DNA of 44,272 nucleotides from Conexibacter sp. (GTDB lineage: Bacteria; Actinomycetota; Thermoleophilia; Solirubrobacterales; Solirubrobacteraceae). Positions 7,215 through 15,574 of this stretch are shown piece after piece. The notes beneath the pieces were generated by a model. The model had not been told where the DNA came from and did not search any database. It worked only from the letters and a program-made list of their open reading frames with translations. Position 1 is the stretch's first letter. Every line of letters begins with the position of its first letter. The stretch spans positions 1 to 44,272 of the forward strand of contig JAOPZA010000105.1 in the NCBI GenBank assembly GCA_025964325.1, in the 5' to 3' direction. The position numbers and the translations under genes are program-made.

Positions 7215-9689
7215 CCGGACCTTGAACGCGATCGTCTTCGTCGCGCCGACGTTGCCGGCCGCGTCCCGCGGCGTCAGCCGTGCGCGGTAGCTGCCCTTCT
7301 TCAGCGTCTTGCGGTCGAGCTTGTGGCCGATCACGATCGTCGTCGCGCCGGCGCGCAGGCCGCGCCGCGACAGGCTTCCGACCGTGCTCCAGCGCGTGCA
7401 CGCCTTCGCGCGGCGCTTGTGGCCGGCGACACAGCGGCGCCCGCTCAGGTGCCCGGCCCCCGCGCGCTGCACGACGACGGCCAGCGAGCCGCCCTCCGAG
7501 AGGCGAACGCTCAATGCCGTCCCCTTGCCCGTCGTCTTCGCCGTGACGCGCCCGAGCTTCGGCTTCGTCGTGTCGGGCGCCGGCCTCGGCGCCGGCGCCG
7601 GCGCCGGCGGAGGCGGAGCGGGGCTCGGGGGCGGACCGGGAGCCGGTCCCGGCGCGGGTCCGGGAGCGGCGCCCGGCGGGGGCGTCACGACCGCGCTGAG
7701 CGGCGTGTAGGCCTCGACCGCGAGCGGCAGTCTGAAGGAGGCGTTGACGTCGGCGATCACCCGCACGCGCAGCCGCCGGCCGAGATCCTGAGGGCGCACG
7801 ACGTAGCCCGGGCTCGTCTGGTCGAGGATCGCTCCGCAGTCGCTCCCGTCGGCATCGCACGACTGCCATTGCCGCTCGTACGTCGTCTTCTCGCTCTTCC
7901 AGGTCCCGACCCCGCCGATCAGCGAGGAGCCGACGACGGCCTGACCGACGAGCGTCGGCGGCGCCAGGGCGGCCGCCGGGTCGGGGAGGATCGTGTTCGT
8001 CGCCCCGCTGTCGGGCAGGGCCGTCGTCCCGCTCGCGTTCGATCCGCTCACGCGCACGCGCAGGCGGATCTCGGCGTCGGCGGTCGTGAGTCTGTAGTCC
8101 TGGTTGATCGCGCCGGAGATCGGGACGCAGCTGCTGCCGTTCTCGTCGCAGCGCAGCCACTCGAAGTACGTGGCCACGTCGGCCGCGGGGTTGAACAACC
8201 CTCTGGACGAGTGGAGCGTGTCGCCGACCGCCGGCAGCGACGGGTCGCCGGGCGCGGTCACGCTGATCGACGGCGCGCTCAGCTGGTTGGCGCCCGGCAG
8301 CGTGCCGGGGTTCGCCGTGATCGGCCCCGAGACCGCGCTGTAGGCGGTCGGCGCGATCGGGCCCGGCGTCGGGAAGTCGTTGTGCGCCGTGATCTTCAGC
8401 CGCAGGTACTTGCCCTGCGCGGTCGCCGGCAACGTGAAGCCGAGCTGCGTCTCGCCGGCGACGTCGGCGCAGCTTCCGGCCGAGCTCGTGGCGCACATCT
8501 GCCACTGACGGTCGTAGTCGATCGTCGGCGTCCCCGACCAGGTCCCGACGTTCAAGCCGAGCGGCGTCTGGCCGACCTGCAGCGTGCCGAGGACGCTCGG
8601 CGGCGCGGTGTTGACGGGCGGCTGGAACGTGAGCGCGAAGCCGCCATCCCCCTGGGTGCCGGCGAGCAGCGTCCCCGGCGTCGTCGTGAAGCTCGTGATC
8701 GCCCACATGATCGTGTGACCGCCGAGGCCGCTCTCGGTCACGTGGCGCCAGCTGACGGGGCCGGGCAGCGGGCCGTTGCCGGTGCTGCCGGTCCAGAGCC
8801 CGTCGCCGGTCGCGGCGTAGAGGCGCGTGACGGTCGCGCCGGAGTACTGCTGGATCCCGCGCACGGTCGAGTTCCCGAGGCCGGCGTTGATCGGCGCCCA
8901 CGTGATGCCGAGGTTGAGCGAGCGGTAGAGGCCGTCGCTCGCCGTCCCGGCGTAGACGATGTTCGGGTTCGTGCCGTCGGCGATCACGCGCAGGACGGTC
9001 GCGCTGCCCGGGATGCCGTCGCTCGCGAGCGACCAGGTCGAGCCGAAGTCGAAGGAGCGGTACACGCCCTCGGTCGTCGCGGCGAAGACGATCGGCCCGA
9101 CCGACGTCAGGCTCCAGACGGTCTCCCCCGCGGCCATGCCGTTGCCGGGCGGCGCGGGCGTCCACGTGCCGCCGCCGTCGCTGCTCTTCGCGACGCCGTG
9201 GAAGGCGGTGCCGGCAAGCAGCCCGCCGCCGGTCACGCTCAGCACCGCCTGCACCGAGGCGTTGAGCTTCGTCGGATGCGCAGGATCGTCCTCCGGCCCC
9301 TGCGCGACCGGCTGCCACGGCCCCCCGCCGGTCGAGGCGAAGAGGCCGGCTTCCGTGCCGGCGTAGACCTTGCCGCCGCTCGTGAAGATCACGCGCACGC
9401 TCTTCGCGCCGGGGGCGTCGAGCCCCGCGTCGAAGGGGAACCACGTGAGGCCGTCCGTGACGGTCTTGTAGATCCCGTCGCCCTCGGTGCCGGCGTAGAT
9501 CGTCGTCGGCGGCGTGTCGGTCGCGTAGGTGCGCACCCAGTTGGCGCCGTTGGCGGCGCCCAGGCCGGGGAGGCCCGTCCAGCTGCTGAGCGCGGCCTGG
9601 GCGGGGATCGCGGCGAGCGCGAGCATGCTGGCGGCGGCGGCCGCGATGGCCGCGGCGGCGCGCGTGAGGCTTCCGGTCGTCTTCGGCAT
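7212..9689 (-). CDS. large secreted BNR-propeller / Ig-like repeat protein
   Basis: An 825-residue exported protein. A signal peptide with an Ala-rich core ends at a PAQA-A site near residue 33. Residues about 35-360 contain repeated YAGT...GLYRS...G.TW units, the BNR/VPS10 type of beta propeller. Three Ig-like domains follow (about 363-640), each with a W-x(n)-C...C pattern such as RQWQMC and RQWQSC. A low-complexity Pro/Ala/Gly linker (APGPAPGPAPG) leads to a C-terminal beta domain containing KGSYRARLTPRDAAGN. I infer an extracellular or wall-associated binding protein; no catalytic residues can be named. The architecture is typical of secreted proteins in Thermoleophilia as I know them. 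Confidence 0.8.
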   Translation of the reverse strand: MPKTTGSLTRAAAAIAAAAASMLALAAIPAQAALSSWTGLPGLGAANGANWVRTYATDTPPTTIYAGTEGDGIYKTVTDGLTWFPFDAGLDAPGAKSVRVIFTSGGKVYAGTEAGLFASTGGGPWQPVAQGPEDDPAHPTKLNASVQAVLSVTGGGLLAGTAFHGVAKSSDGGGTWTPAPPGNGMAAGETVWSLTSVGPIVFAATTEGVYRSFDFGSTWSLASDGIPGSATVLRVIADGTNPNIVYAGTASDGLYRSLNLGITWAPINAGLGNSTVRGIQQYSGATVTRLYAATGDGLWTGSTGNGPLPGPVSWRHVTESGLGGHTIMWAITSFTTTPGTLLAGTQGDGGFALTFQPPVNTAPPSVLGTLQVGQTPLGLNVGTWSGTPTIDYDRQWQMCATSSAGSCADVAGETQLGFTLPATAQGKYLRLKITAHNDFPTPGPIAPTAYSAVSGPITANPGTLPGANQLSAPSISVTAPGDPSLPAVGDTLHSSRGLFNPAADVATYFEWLRCDENGSSCVPISGAINQDYRLTTADAEIRLRVRVSGSNASGTTALPDSGATNTILPDPAAALAPPTLVGQAVVGSSLIGGVGTWKSEKTTYERQWQSCDADGSDCGAILDQTSPGYVVRPQDLGRRLRVRVIADVNASFRLPLAVEAYTPLSAVVTPPPGAAPGPAPGPAPGPPPSPAPPPPAPAPAPRPAPDTTKPKLGRVTAKTTGKGTALSVRLSEGGSLAVVVQRAGAGHLSGRRCVAGHKRRAKACTRWSTVGSLSRRGLRAGATTIVIGHKLDRKTLKKGSYRARLTPRDAAGNVGATKTIAFKVR

Positions 9690-9792
9690 CGGCCCACCGT
9701 CCCAGGCGGATCGAGGCGCGTCAGTGCCGCTCAGGTCTCGTTCCGGTCTCGAATCGCGATCGGCCGAGTCGGCCCCCGGGCGATTCAGCCCG

Positions 9793-9798
9793 TAGGGT
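9793..9798 (+). promoter_or_regulatory. -10 box TAGGGT of the kup gene
   Basis: TAGGGT ends ten bases before the ATG at 9809 and no Shine-Dalgarno is present, so the leader should be only a few bases long. Confidence 0.4.
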
Positions 9799-9808
9799 TC
9801 GCGGCCGG

Positions 9809-11785
9809 ATGTCCGACATCGAACCCAGCGGCATGCCGCCCGCGCCGCCGCCGCCCGCGGCCGAGCAGACGGCGGCCGCGCGCAGACGCTCTCGCAGGCG
9901 CACGACGGCGATGGCCGCCCTCACGCTCGGAGCGCTCGGCATCGTCTTCGGCGACATCGGCACGAGCCCGCTCTACGCGCTGCAGACGGTCTTCACCGCC
10001 GACCACCACGCGATCAAGCCGACGGAGGGTGACGTCTTCGGCGTCATCTCGCTCGTCTTCTGGTCGATCACCGTGATCGTCTCGATCAAGTTCGTCACCT
10101 TCATCATGAAGGCGGACAACGACGGCGAGGGCGGGATCATGGCGCTGATCGCACTCGTCCAGACAGCGTCGTTGAGGAGCCGGCGAGCGAAGCTCGTCCT
10201 GATCGCCGCCGGCCTCTTCGGCGTCTCGCTGTTCTACGGCGACGGCATGATCACGCCGGCGATCTCGGTCCTCTCGGCGGTCGAGGGCCTCAAGGTCGCG
10301 GCGCCCAGCCTCGAGCACCTGGTGCTGCCGATCACGATCGCGGTGCTGACGCTGCTGTTCGCGATCCAGCATTTCGGGACGCACACGATCGGCCGGCTGT
10401 TCGGTCCCGTGATGGCCGTCTGGTTCGCGGTGCTGGCGATCGCCGGCCTCGGGCGGATCGTCGGGCACCCGTCGATCATCCAGGCGCTCTCACCCCACCA
10501 CGGCGTCGCGTTCTTCGTCGACCACCCGGGCGTCGCGTTCATCTCGCTCGGCTCGATCGTCCTCACCGTGACCGGCGCGGAGGCGCTCTACGCCGACATG
10601 GGGCACTTCGGGCGCGAGCCGATCCGCCGCGCCTGGTTCTTCTTCGTCTTCCCGGCGCTGACGCTCAACTACATGGGTCAGGGATCGCTGATCCTCGACA
10701 CGCCGAGCGCGATCGACAACCCCTTCTTCCTGCTGATCCCGCACTGGGGCCGGATCCCGATGGTGCTGCTGGCGACGCTCGCGACCGTGATCGCCTCCCA
10801 GGCCGTCATCTCGGGCGCCTTCTCGGTCACGCAGCAGGCGATCCAGCTCGGCTTCCTGCCGCGGCTGACGATCCGCCACACCTCCGAGGAGGAGGTCGGG
10901 CAGGTCTACGCGCCGGGCGTCAACTGGGGGCTGTACGTCGCGATCGTGCTGCTGGTGATCGGCTTCGGCTCCTCCGCCGCGCTCGCCTCCGCCTACGGGA
11001 TCGCGGTGACCGGAACGCTCGCGATCGACACGCTGCTGTTCCTCGTCGTCGCGCGCGTGCTCTGGAAGAGACCGTTGTGGCTGGTGCTGGCGGGCGCCGT
11101 CTTCTTCCTCACGGTCGACTTCGCCTTCCTCGGCGCGAACCTGACGAAGGTGCTGCACGGCGGCTGGTTCCCGCTCGGGATCGGGTTGCTCGTCTTCGTC
11201 GCGTTGACGACGTGGAACCGCGGCCGCGAGATCGTGACGCGGAACCGCATCGCGCAGGAGGGGCCGCTGCGCGAGTTCGTCGAGCATGTGCGCGCGAAGG
11301 ACCCGCCGCTCGTGCGGGTCCCGGGAACGGCCGTCTACCTCAACGCGACGCGCGACACGACGCCGCTGGCGCTGCGCGGAAGCCTCGACCACTTCCGCGC
11401 GGTCCACCACGCGGTCGTGATCATCTCGATGGAGACGACGAAGGTGCCGCACGTGCCCGAGCAGGAGCGGCTCGTGCTCGACCCGCTCGGCTACGAGGAC
11501 GACGGCATCAGCCACCTGACGGCGCGCTTCGGCTTCCAGGACTCGCCCGACGTCCCCCGCACGCTGATGCTCGCGCGCGAGCTGGGGATGGAGCGCGACA
11601 TCGACGTCGAGGGCGCCTCCTACTTCCTCTCGCAGATCGCGATCGTGGCGACCTCGGCGCCCGGCATGGCGCGCTGGCGCAAGCGCCTCTTCGTGACGAT
11701 GTCGCGCAACGCCGCCAACCCCGTCGAGTACTTCGGCCTGCCGCGCGAGCGGACGGTCAGCATGGGGTCGCAGATCGAGCTGTAG
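9809..11785 (+). CDS. kup: Kup-type potassium transporter
   Basis: A 658-residue K+/H+ symporter of the KUP/HAK/KT family, the normal length. After a Pro/Ala and Arg-rich cytosolic leader of about 35 residues, the first helix carries GDIGTSPLYAL (from residue 48), the family signature. Other hallmarks are KADNDGEGGIMAL, LFYGDGMITPAISVLSAVEG and TGAEALYADMGHFG. Twelve hydrophobic segments reach to about residue 460, followed by the soluble C-terminal domain with VPGTAVYL and RYGFQD-like (here ARFGFQDSPDVP) blocks. It imports potassium, mainly at low external concentration. It is monocistronic or transcribed with the SDR gene 54 bp downstream. Confidence 0.95.
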   Translation: MSDIEPSGMPPAPPPPAAEQTAAARRRSRRRTTAMAALTLGALGIVFGDIGTSPLYALQTVFTADHHAIKPTEGDVFGVISLVFWSITVIVSIKFVTFIMKADNDGEGGIMALIALVQTASLRSRRAKLVLIAAGLFGVSLFYGDGMITPAISVLSAVEGLKVAAPSLEHLVLPITIAVLTLLFAIQHFGTHTIGRLFGPVMAVWFAVLAIAGLGRIVGHPSIIQALSPHHGVAFFVDHPGVAFISLGSIVLTVTGAEALYADMGHFGREPIRRAWFFFVFPALTLNYMGQGSLILDTPSAIDNPFFLLIPHWGRIPMVLLATLATVIASQAVISGAFSVTQQAIQLGFLPRLTIRHTSEEEVGQVYAPGVNWGLYVAIVLLVIGFGSSAALASAYGIAVTGTLAIDTLLFLVVARVLWKRPLWLVLAGAVFFLTVDFAFLGANLTKVLHGGWFPLGIGLLVFVALTTWNRGREIVTRNRIAQEGPLREFVEHVRAKDPPLVRVPGTAVYLNATRDTTPLALRGSLDHFRAVHHAVVIISMETTKVPHVPEQERLVLDPLGYEDDGISHLTARFGFQDSPDVPRTLMLARELGMERDIDVEGASYFLSQIAIVATSAPGMARWRKRLFVTMSRNAANPVEYFGLPRERTVSMGSQIEL

Positions 11786-11823
11786 GGGCGGGGGCCGGCG
11801 ATCGAAGACGCACGGCGCTTGCG

Positions 11824-11829
11824 TAGAGT
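11824..11829 (+). promoter_or_regulatory. -10 box TAGAGT of the SDR gene
   Basis: TAGAGT ends ten bases before the ATG at 11840. No Shine-Dalgarno is seen, consistent with a very short leader. Confidence 0.4.
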
Positions 11830-11839
11830 CTTACGCCGC

Positions 11840-13294
11840 ATGGGACTGACCGACGAGACGCAAGCGAGCATCGATCCGGAGCAGCTCGAGCTCTGCCTGC
11901 GCGTGCTGGCCGAGGCCGAGCGACTGCCGAGCGGGCATCGCGACGCGATCGCGATCCAGCGCGCGACCGCGAGCCTCTACAAGCGCATCAAGAAGCAGCG
12001 GCGGGTCGACAGACGCCAGTCGATCCTCGCCCACGACGACGCCGTCACGGCGGCGACGGCGACCGGGGCGCCGGGCCGGATCGACGACGAGACCCAGGGC
12101 CTGCCGCTGAGCTCGAACGCGAGCGGCGCGCTCGCCGGCGTCCGGATCGAGTCGATCGCGTGCTACGTCTGCAAGACGCACTACCACGACGTCGACGCCT
12201 TCTACCACCAGCTCTGCCCGACCTGCGCGGCGAAGCACCACGCGCGGCGCGACCAGCGCACCGACCTGACCGGCCGCCGCGCGCTCCTCACCGGCGGTCG
12301 CGCGAAGATCGGCATGTACATCGCCCTGCGGCTGCTGCGCGACGGCGCCCACACGACGATCACGACGCGCTTCCCGCACGACGCCGTGCGGCGCTTCACG
12401 GCGATGCCGGACAGCGGCGAGTGGCTGCACCGCCTGCGCATCGTGGGGATCGACCTGCGCGATCCCGCGCAGGTCGTCGCGCTCGCCGACTCGGTCGCCG
12501 CGCAGGGCCCGCTCGACATCCTGATCAACAACGCGGCGCAGACGGTGCGCCGCTCGCCCGAGGCGTACGCGCCGCTGGTCGAGGCGGAGACGGCGGCGCT
12601 GCCCGAGGCGTGGACCGCGTCGGGCGGCGAGCTGCGCACCTTCCGCTCCGGCGCCACCCACCCCGCCGTCCTGACCGAGTCGACGGGCGACCACTGGACG
12701 CCGACGCCGAGCGCGCTCTCGGCGCTCGCGCTGACGGCCGGCTCCGCCTCGCTCGAGCGCATCGCCGCCGGCAGCGCGATCGACGCGGGCGGCCTCGTGC
12801 CCGACCTGCACCCGGTCAACAGCTGGATCCAGCTGGTGGACGAGGTCGACCCGATGGAGCTGCTCGAGGTCCAGCTCTGCAACATGACCGCGCCGTTCAT
12901 CCTCGTCAGCCGGCTGCGCGCGGCGCTCGCCGCCTCGAGCGCGCGCCGCACGTACATCGTCAACGTCTCGGCGATGGAGGGTCAGTTCAGCCGCGGCTAC
13001 AAGGGCCCGGGCCATCCGCACACGAACATGGCGAAGGCGGCGCTCAACATGCTGACCCGCACGAGCGCCGGCGAGCTGCTGGACGACGGGATCCTGATGA
13101 CCGCCGTCGACACCGGCTGGATCACCGACGAACGGCCGCACCCGACGAAGATGCGGCTCGCGGGCGAGGGCTTCCACGCTCCGCTCGACCTCGTCGACGG
13201 CGCCGCCCGCGTCTACGACCCGATCGTTCGCGGCGAGGCCGGCGAGGACCTCTGGGGCTGCTTCCTGAAGGACTACGAGACGTCGCCCTGGTAG
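11840..13294 (+). CDS. SDR family oxidoreductase with N-terminal four-cysteine module
   Basis: A 484-residue NAD(P)-dependent short-chain dehydrogenase. The Rossmann motif TGGRAKIG begins at residue 151, followed by NNAAQT and a late YKGPGHPHTNMAKAAL that supplies the Tyr and Lys of the active site (Y-x(n)-K with longer than usual spacing) and a preceding Ser in NVSAMEG. About 90 extra residues inside the core and 150 before it make it nearly twice the size of a classical SDR. The extra N-terminal part contains C108-x2-C111 and C126-x2-C129, a probable zinc ribbon. Substrate unknown. The start at 11840 fits the -10 box. Confidence 0.85.
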   Translation: MGLTDETQASIDPEQLELCLRVLAEAERLPSGHRDAIAIQRATASLYKRIKKQRRVDRRQSILAHDDAVTAATATGAPGRIDDETQGLPLSSNASGALAGVRIESIACYVCKTHYHDVDAFYHQLCPTCAAKHHARRDQRTDLTGRRALLTGGRAKIGMYIALRLLRDGAHTTITTRFPHDAVRRFTAMPDSGEWLHRLRIVGIDLRDPAQVVALADSVAAQGPLDILINNAAQTVRRSPEAYAPLVEAETAALPEAWTASGGELRTFRSGATHPAVLTESTGDHWTPTPSALSALALTAGSASLERIAAGSAIDAGGLVPDLHPVNSWIQLVDEVDPMELLEVQLCNMTAPFILVSRLRAALAASSARRTYIVNVSAMEGQFSRGYKGPGHPHTNMAKAALNMLTRTSAGELLDDGILMTAVDTGWITDERPHPTKMRLAGEGFHAPLDLVDGAARVYDPIVRGEAGEDLWGCFLKDYETSPW

Positions 13295-13336
13295 GCGGCC
13301 CGCGCGTCGCCGAGCAGTCGGCGGGTGCGACCGCGG

Positions 13337-13600
13337 TCAGCCGCCGCTGATCGCGGCGACGACGTCGACGCGCGAGCTCGCGTCGAGCGGGGTCTCGAGC
13401 GCGGCGCGCTCGCGGTCGACGTAGACGTTGATGTGCGGGCGCAGCACCGGACCGGGCTCGCACAGCCGGTCGCGGAGCCCCGGCCAGCGCTCGTCGAGCC
13501 GCTCGATCGCCTCCGCGACGCTCGCGGCATCGAGCTCGAGCCGCCGCGGCAGGCCGGCGAACAGCGGCGGCAGCGTGACGGGCAGGTGGACGTCGGCCAT
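13337..13600 (-). CDS. MoaD/ThiS-like ubiquitin-fold protein ending in Gly-Gly
   Basis: An 87-residue beta-grasp protein. It has the pattern of MoaD/ThiS: an opening strand pair (VHLPVTLPPLF), a helix (SVAEAIERLDERWPGL), HINVYVDRE and a C-terminal end DVVAAISGG. A C-terminal diglycine is where such proteins are adenylated and thiocarboxylated as sulfur carriers or conjugated. It starts six bases after the stop of the BNR-repeat gene, so both are on one transcript. No molybdopterin or thiamin gene is near, so it is unlikely to be simply MoaD or ThiS. I infer a dedicated sulfur carrier or modifier working with its neighbour. Confidence 0.85.
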   Translation of the reverse strand: MADVHLPVTLPPLFAGLPRRLELDAASVAEAIERLDERWPGLRDRLCEPGPVLRPHINVYVDRERAALETPLDASSRVDVVAAISGG

Positions 13601-13606
13601 GAGCGG

Positions 13607-14683
13607 CTACCCGATGACCGCGACCTCGACGGACGAGATCCCCGGCAGGTAGCTGGCGATCTCGTTCCAGTGCTCGCCCTCGTCGACGGAGGTGAAGACC
13701 TGCCCGGTGCTCGTGCCGACGTAGAGGCCGGGCACGTCGAGCGCGTCGACCGCCATCCCCTCGCGCAGCACGCCGAGGCGGGCGTCGCGCTGCGGCAGCC
13801 CGCGGTCGAGCCGCTGCCAGCTCTCGCCCGCGTCGCGCGTGCGCCAGACGGCGGCGCGGCCCTCCGGCATGCAGCGGTCGTGGGCGCCGTCGAGCGGGAT
13901 CACGTAGAAGCCGTCGCGGTCGTGCGGGTGCGCGACGGCGGCGAAGCCGAAGTCGGTCGGCAGGCCCTCCGTGATCTCGACCCAGGAGCGTCCGGCGTCG
14001 TCACTGCGATGCGTGCCGCAGTGGTTCTGCTGGTAGAGGCGGTCGTGGTCGGCGGGCGACATCACGAGCTTGTGCACGCAGTAGCCGATCTCGGGGTCCT
14101 CGAGCGGCCAGTCGGCGCGCAGCCCGCGGTTGCGCGGCGTCCAGCTGACGCCCCCGTCGGTCGTCTCGAAGATGCCGTAGCCCTGCACCACGATCCAGAA
14201 GCGGTCCGGATCCTCCGGATGCGCGAGCAGTCCGGCGAGGCCGAGATGGCCCGGCGGCTGCTTGGCGGGATCGTTCCAGTCGCCGCGACCCGGCTGGCCG
14301 TCGAGCGTGCTGAGCAGCGACCAGGTCGCGCCGCCGTCGCGGCTCTCGAACACGCCGGCCGCCTCGGCGCCGGCGAGCACGCGCCCGTGCGCGGGCGCGA
14401 GGCCCGAGACCTTCGACAGTCTCAGGTCGCCGTCGTCGTAGGCGAGGCCCGCGCTCGACAGCTCCCAGCTCTCGCCGAGGTCGTCGCTGCGCCAGATGCC
14501 GGCGCCGTGCCACTCGCTCGCGGCGGCCGCGTAGATCGTGCCGGCGCCCGGGTCGCGCACGACGTGGTAGATCGGCCAGCTCTCGCAGAACGGGCCGCGG
14601 ACGCTCCAGTCGCGACGATCGCCGTCGCTCTCGAGCAGGAAGCAGCCCTTGCGGGTCCCGACCATCAGCACGATCTGCGGCAT
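13607..14683 (-). CDS. cytosolic BNR/WD40-like repeat protein (sialidase-fold)
   Basis: A 358-residue beta-propeller protein without signal peptide. It opens with MVGTRKGCFLLES and contains several Asp-box-type repeats: SDDLGESWELS, SRDGGATWSLL, TTDGGVSWTPR, SDDAGRSWVEI, TRDAGESWQRL and SVDEGEHWNEI. These are the S-x-D-x-G-x-T-W type loops of sialidase-like propellers. Catalytic arginines of true sialidases are not evident, so an enzymatic call would be unsafe. A strong GGAGGT Shine-Dalgarno precedes the ATG at 14683; the frame upstream is open to 14887 but overlaps the preceding gene. It is coupled to the MoaD-like gene, an arrangement I recall from other actinomycetes. Confidence 0.85.
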   Translation of the reverse strand: MPQIVLMVGTRKGCFLLESDGDRRDWSVRGPFCESWPIYHVVRDPGAGTIYAAAASEWHGAGIWRSDDLGESWELSSAGLAYDDGDLRLSKVSGLAPAHGRVLAGAEAAGVFESRDGGATWSLLSTLDGQPGRGDWNDPAKQPPGHLGLAGLLAHPEDPDRFWIVVQGYGIFETTDGGVSWTPRNRGLRADWPLEDPEIGYCVHKLVMSPADHDRLYQQNHCGTHRSDDAGRSWVEITEGLPTDFGFAAVAHPHDRDGFYVIPLDGAHDRCMPEGRAAVWRTRDAGESWQRLDRGLPQRDARLGVLREGMAVDALDVPGLYVGTSTGQVFTSVDEGEHWNEIASYLPGISSVEVAVIG

Positions 14684-14769
14684 TCGTTGCACCTCCGACG
14701 ACGACGTGGGAATTCGACTCTCCCCCTGAGACTGCGCCCGGCGCGAAAAGTCATCGCTGCGCTCCGCGT

Positions 14770-15330
14770 CTAGGACGGGCGCCCGGCGGGCCGCACCTTC
14801 GACCATTCGGCCTTGTGCACCTGCTTGGCCGCCTGGTAGCCGGCGAGCGCCTCGGCCGAGTCGACGTCTCCGAGCGTCGGATGCCACGGGATCAGGTCGG
14901 CGGCCGCGGCGACGTCGAAGCGCTTGGCGAGGACGGCGCCGAGCGCCTTGACCTTCATCTCGCCGAACCCGGGGAGCGCGGTCAGGTTGGCGCGCAGCGC
15001 GTCCGCGTCCGCCGCGTCGGTCCAGACGCGCGCGGCATCGCCGTCGTAGGTGTCGCGCACGTGCACCGCGAGGTCGTGCACGCGCTGCGCCATCGAGCCG
15101 GGGAAGCGGTGGATCGCGGGTCTGGCGCGGAAGACCGGCTCGAGCTCGGCCGACGCCAGCGTCGCGGCGTCGATCGCGCCGAGCCGCTCGCGCAGCGCCA
15201 GCGGTCCGCTGAACGCCTTCTGCACCGTCACCTGCTGGTCGAGCGCGAAGCCGACCAGCAGCGCCATCGGATCGGCGGCGATCAGCGCATTGGCCTCGTC
15301 GGAGTCCGTGAAGTGCAGGCGATCGGGCAC
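14770..15330 (-). CDS. HhH-GPD family base-excision DNA repair protein
   Basis: A 186-residue helical protein related to the HhH-GPD glycosylases (EndoIII/AlkA superfamily). The helix-hairpin-helix is LTALPGFGEMKVKALGAVLAK-like (residues about 120-140), the sequence-independent DNA grip. The N terminus (VGFALDQQVTVQKAF) matches the LLDQQ.....A block of these small glycosylase-like proteins. No EndoIII [4Fe-4S] cysteine cluster is present. The GTG at 15330 follows a GGGCGAGG stretch. Activity on a particular damaged base cannot be inferred. It lies upstream of the BNR and MoaD-like genes with an 86-bp gap, perhaps one transcript. Confidence 0.85.
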   Translation of the reverse strand: MPDRLHFTDSDEANALIAADPMALLVGFALDQQVTVQKAFSGPLALRERLGAIDAATLASAELEPVFRARPAIHRFPGSMAQRVHDLAVHVRDTYDGDAARVWTDAADADALRANLTALPGFGEMKVKALGAVLAKRFDVAAAADLIPWHPTLGDVDSAEALAGYQAAKQVHKAEWSKVRPAGRPS

Positions 15331-15343
15331 CGTGACCTCGCCC

Positions 15344-15454
15344 TTACGGGCTCGTGCGGAGCCGTGCCGCGGACTCCTCGCAGCCGCGCGCCAGCTCGAA
15401 GAACGTCGAGCAGTCGGGCACGAAGAACTCGGCGCGCGGGGAGATCGTCTGCAT
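15344..15454 (-). CDS. small ORF, 36 residues
   Basis: An ATG-initiated frame of 36 codons (starting MQTISPRAEFF) ends 13 bases before the GTG of the HhH-GPD gene. Of its 35 codons after the ATG, all but one end in G or C, as in true genes here, although high background GC makes this weaker than it sounds. It has two cysteines and two FF pairs. The Shine-Dalgarno is poor. It resembles no family that I know. It could be a small regulatory or partner protein. Confidence 0.4.
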   Translation of the reverse strand: MQTISPRAEFFVPDCSTFFELARGCEESAARLRTSP

Positions 15455-15574
15455 GCACGCACTCTAGATCGTGGCCATTCCCCGTGCCACCCCTCGATTG
15501 CGGGGCCGCGCGGGCGGCACGAGCGATCCCTCGAGCGCGAGCACGATCGACTGGACGATCCGTGACCCGGCCGC

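Noticed and set aside
6570-10076. An 1168-codon plus-strand frame across the cupin and secreted-protein genes
   Set aside because: Low-complexity Arg-rich translation crossing two real minus-strand genes and a repeat cluster, so a shadow frame.
13337-13600. Calling the small protein MoaD or ThiS
   Set aside because: No molybdopterin or thiamin genes are nearby, and it is paired with a BNR gene, so only the fold is claimed.
13607-14683. Exo-alpha-sialidase function for the cytosolic BNR protein
   Set aside because: Asp-box repeats are shared by many propellers; I could not find the arginine triad or the nucleophile Tyr of sialidases, and no signal peptide exists.
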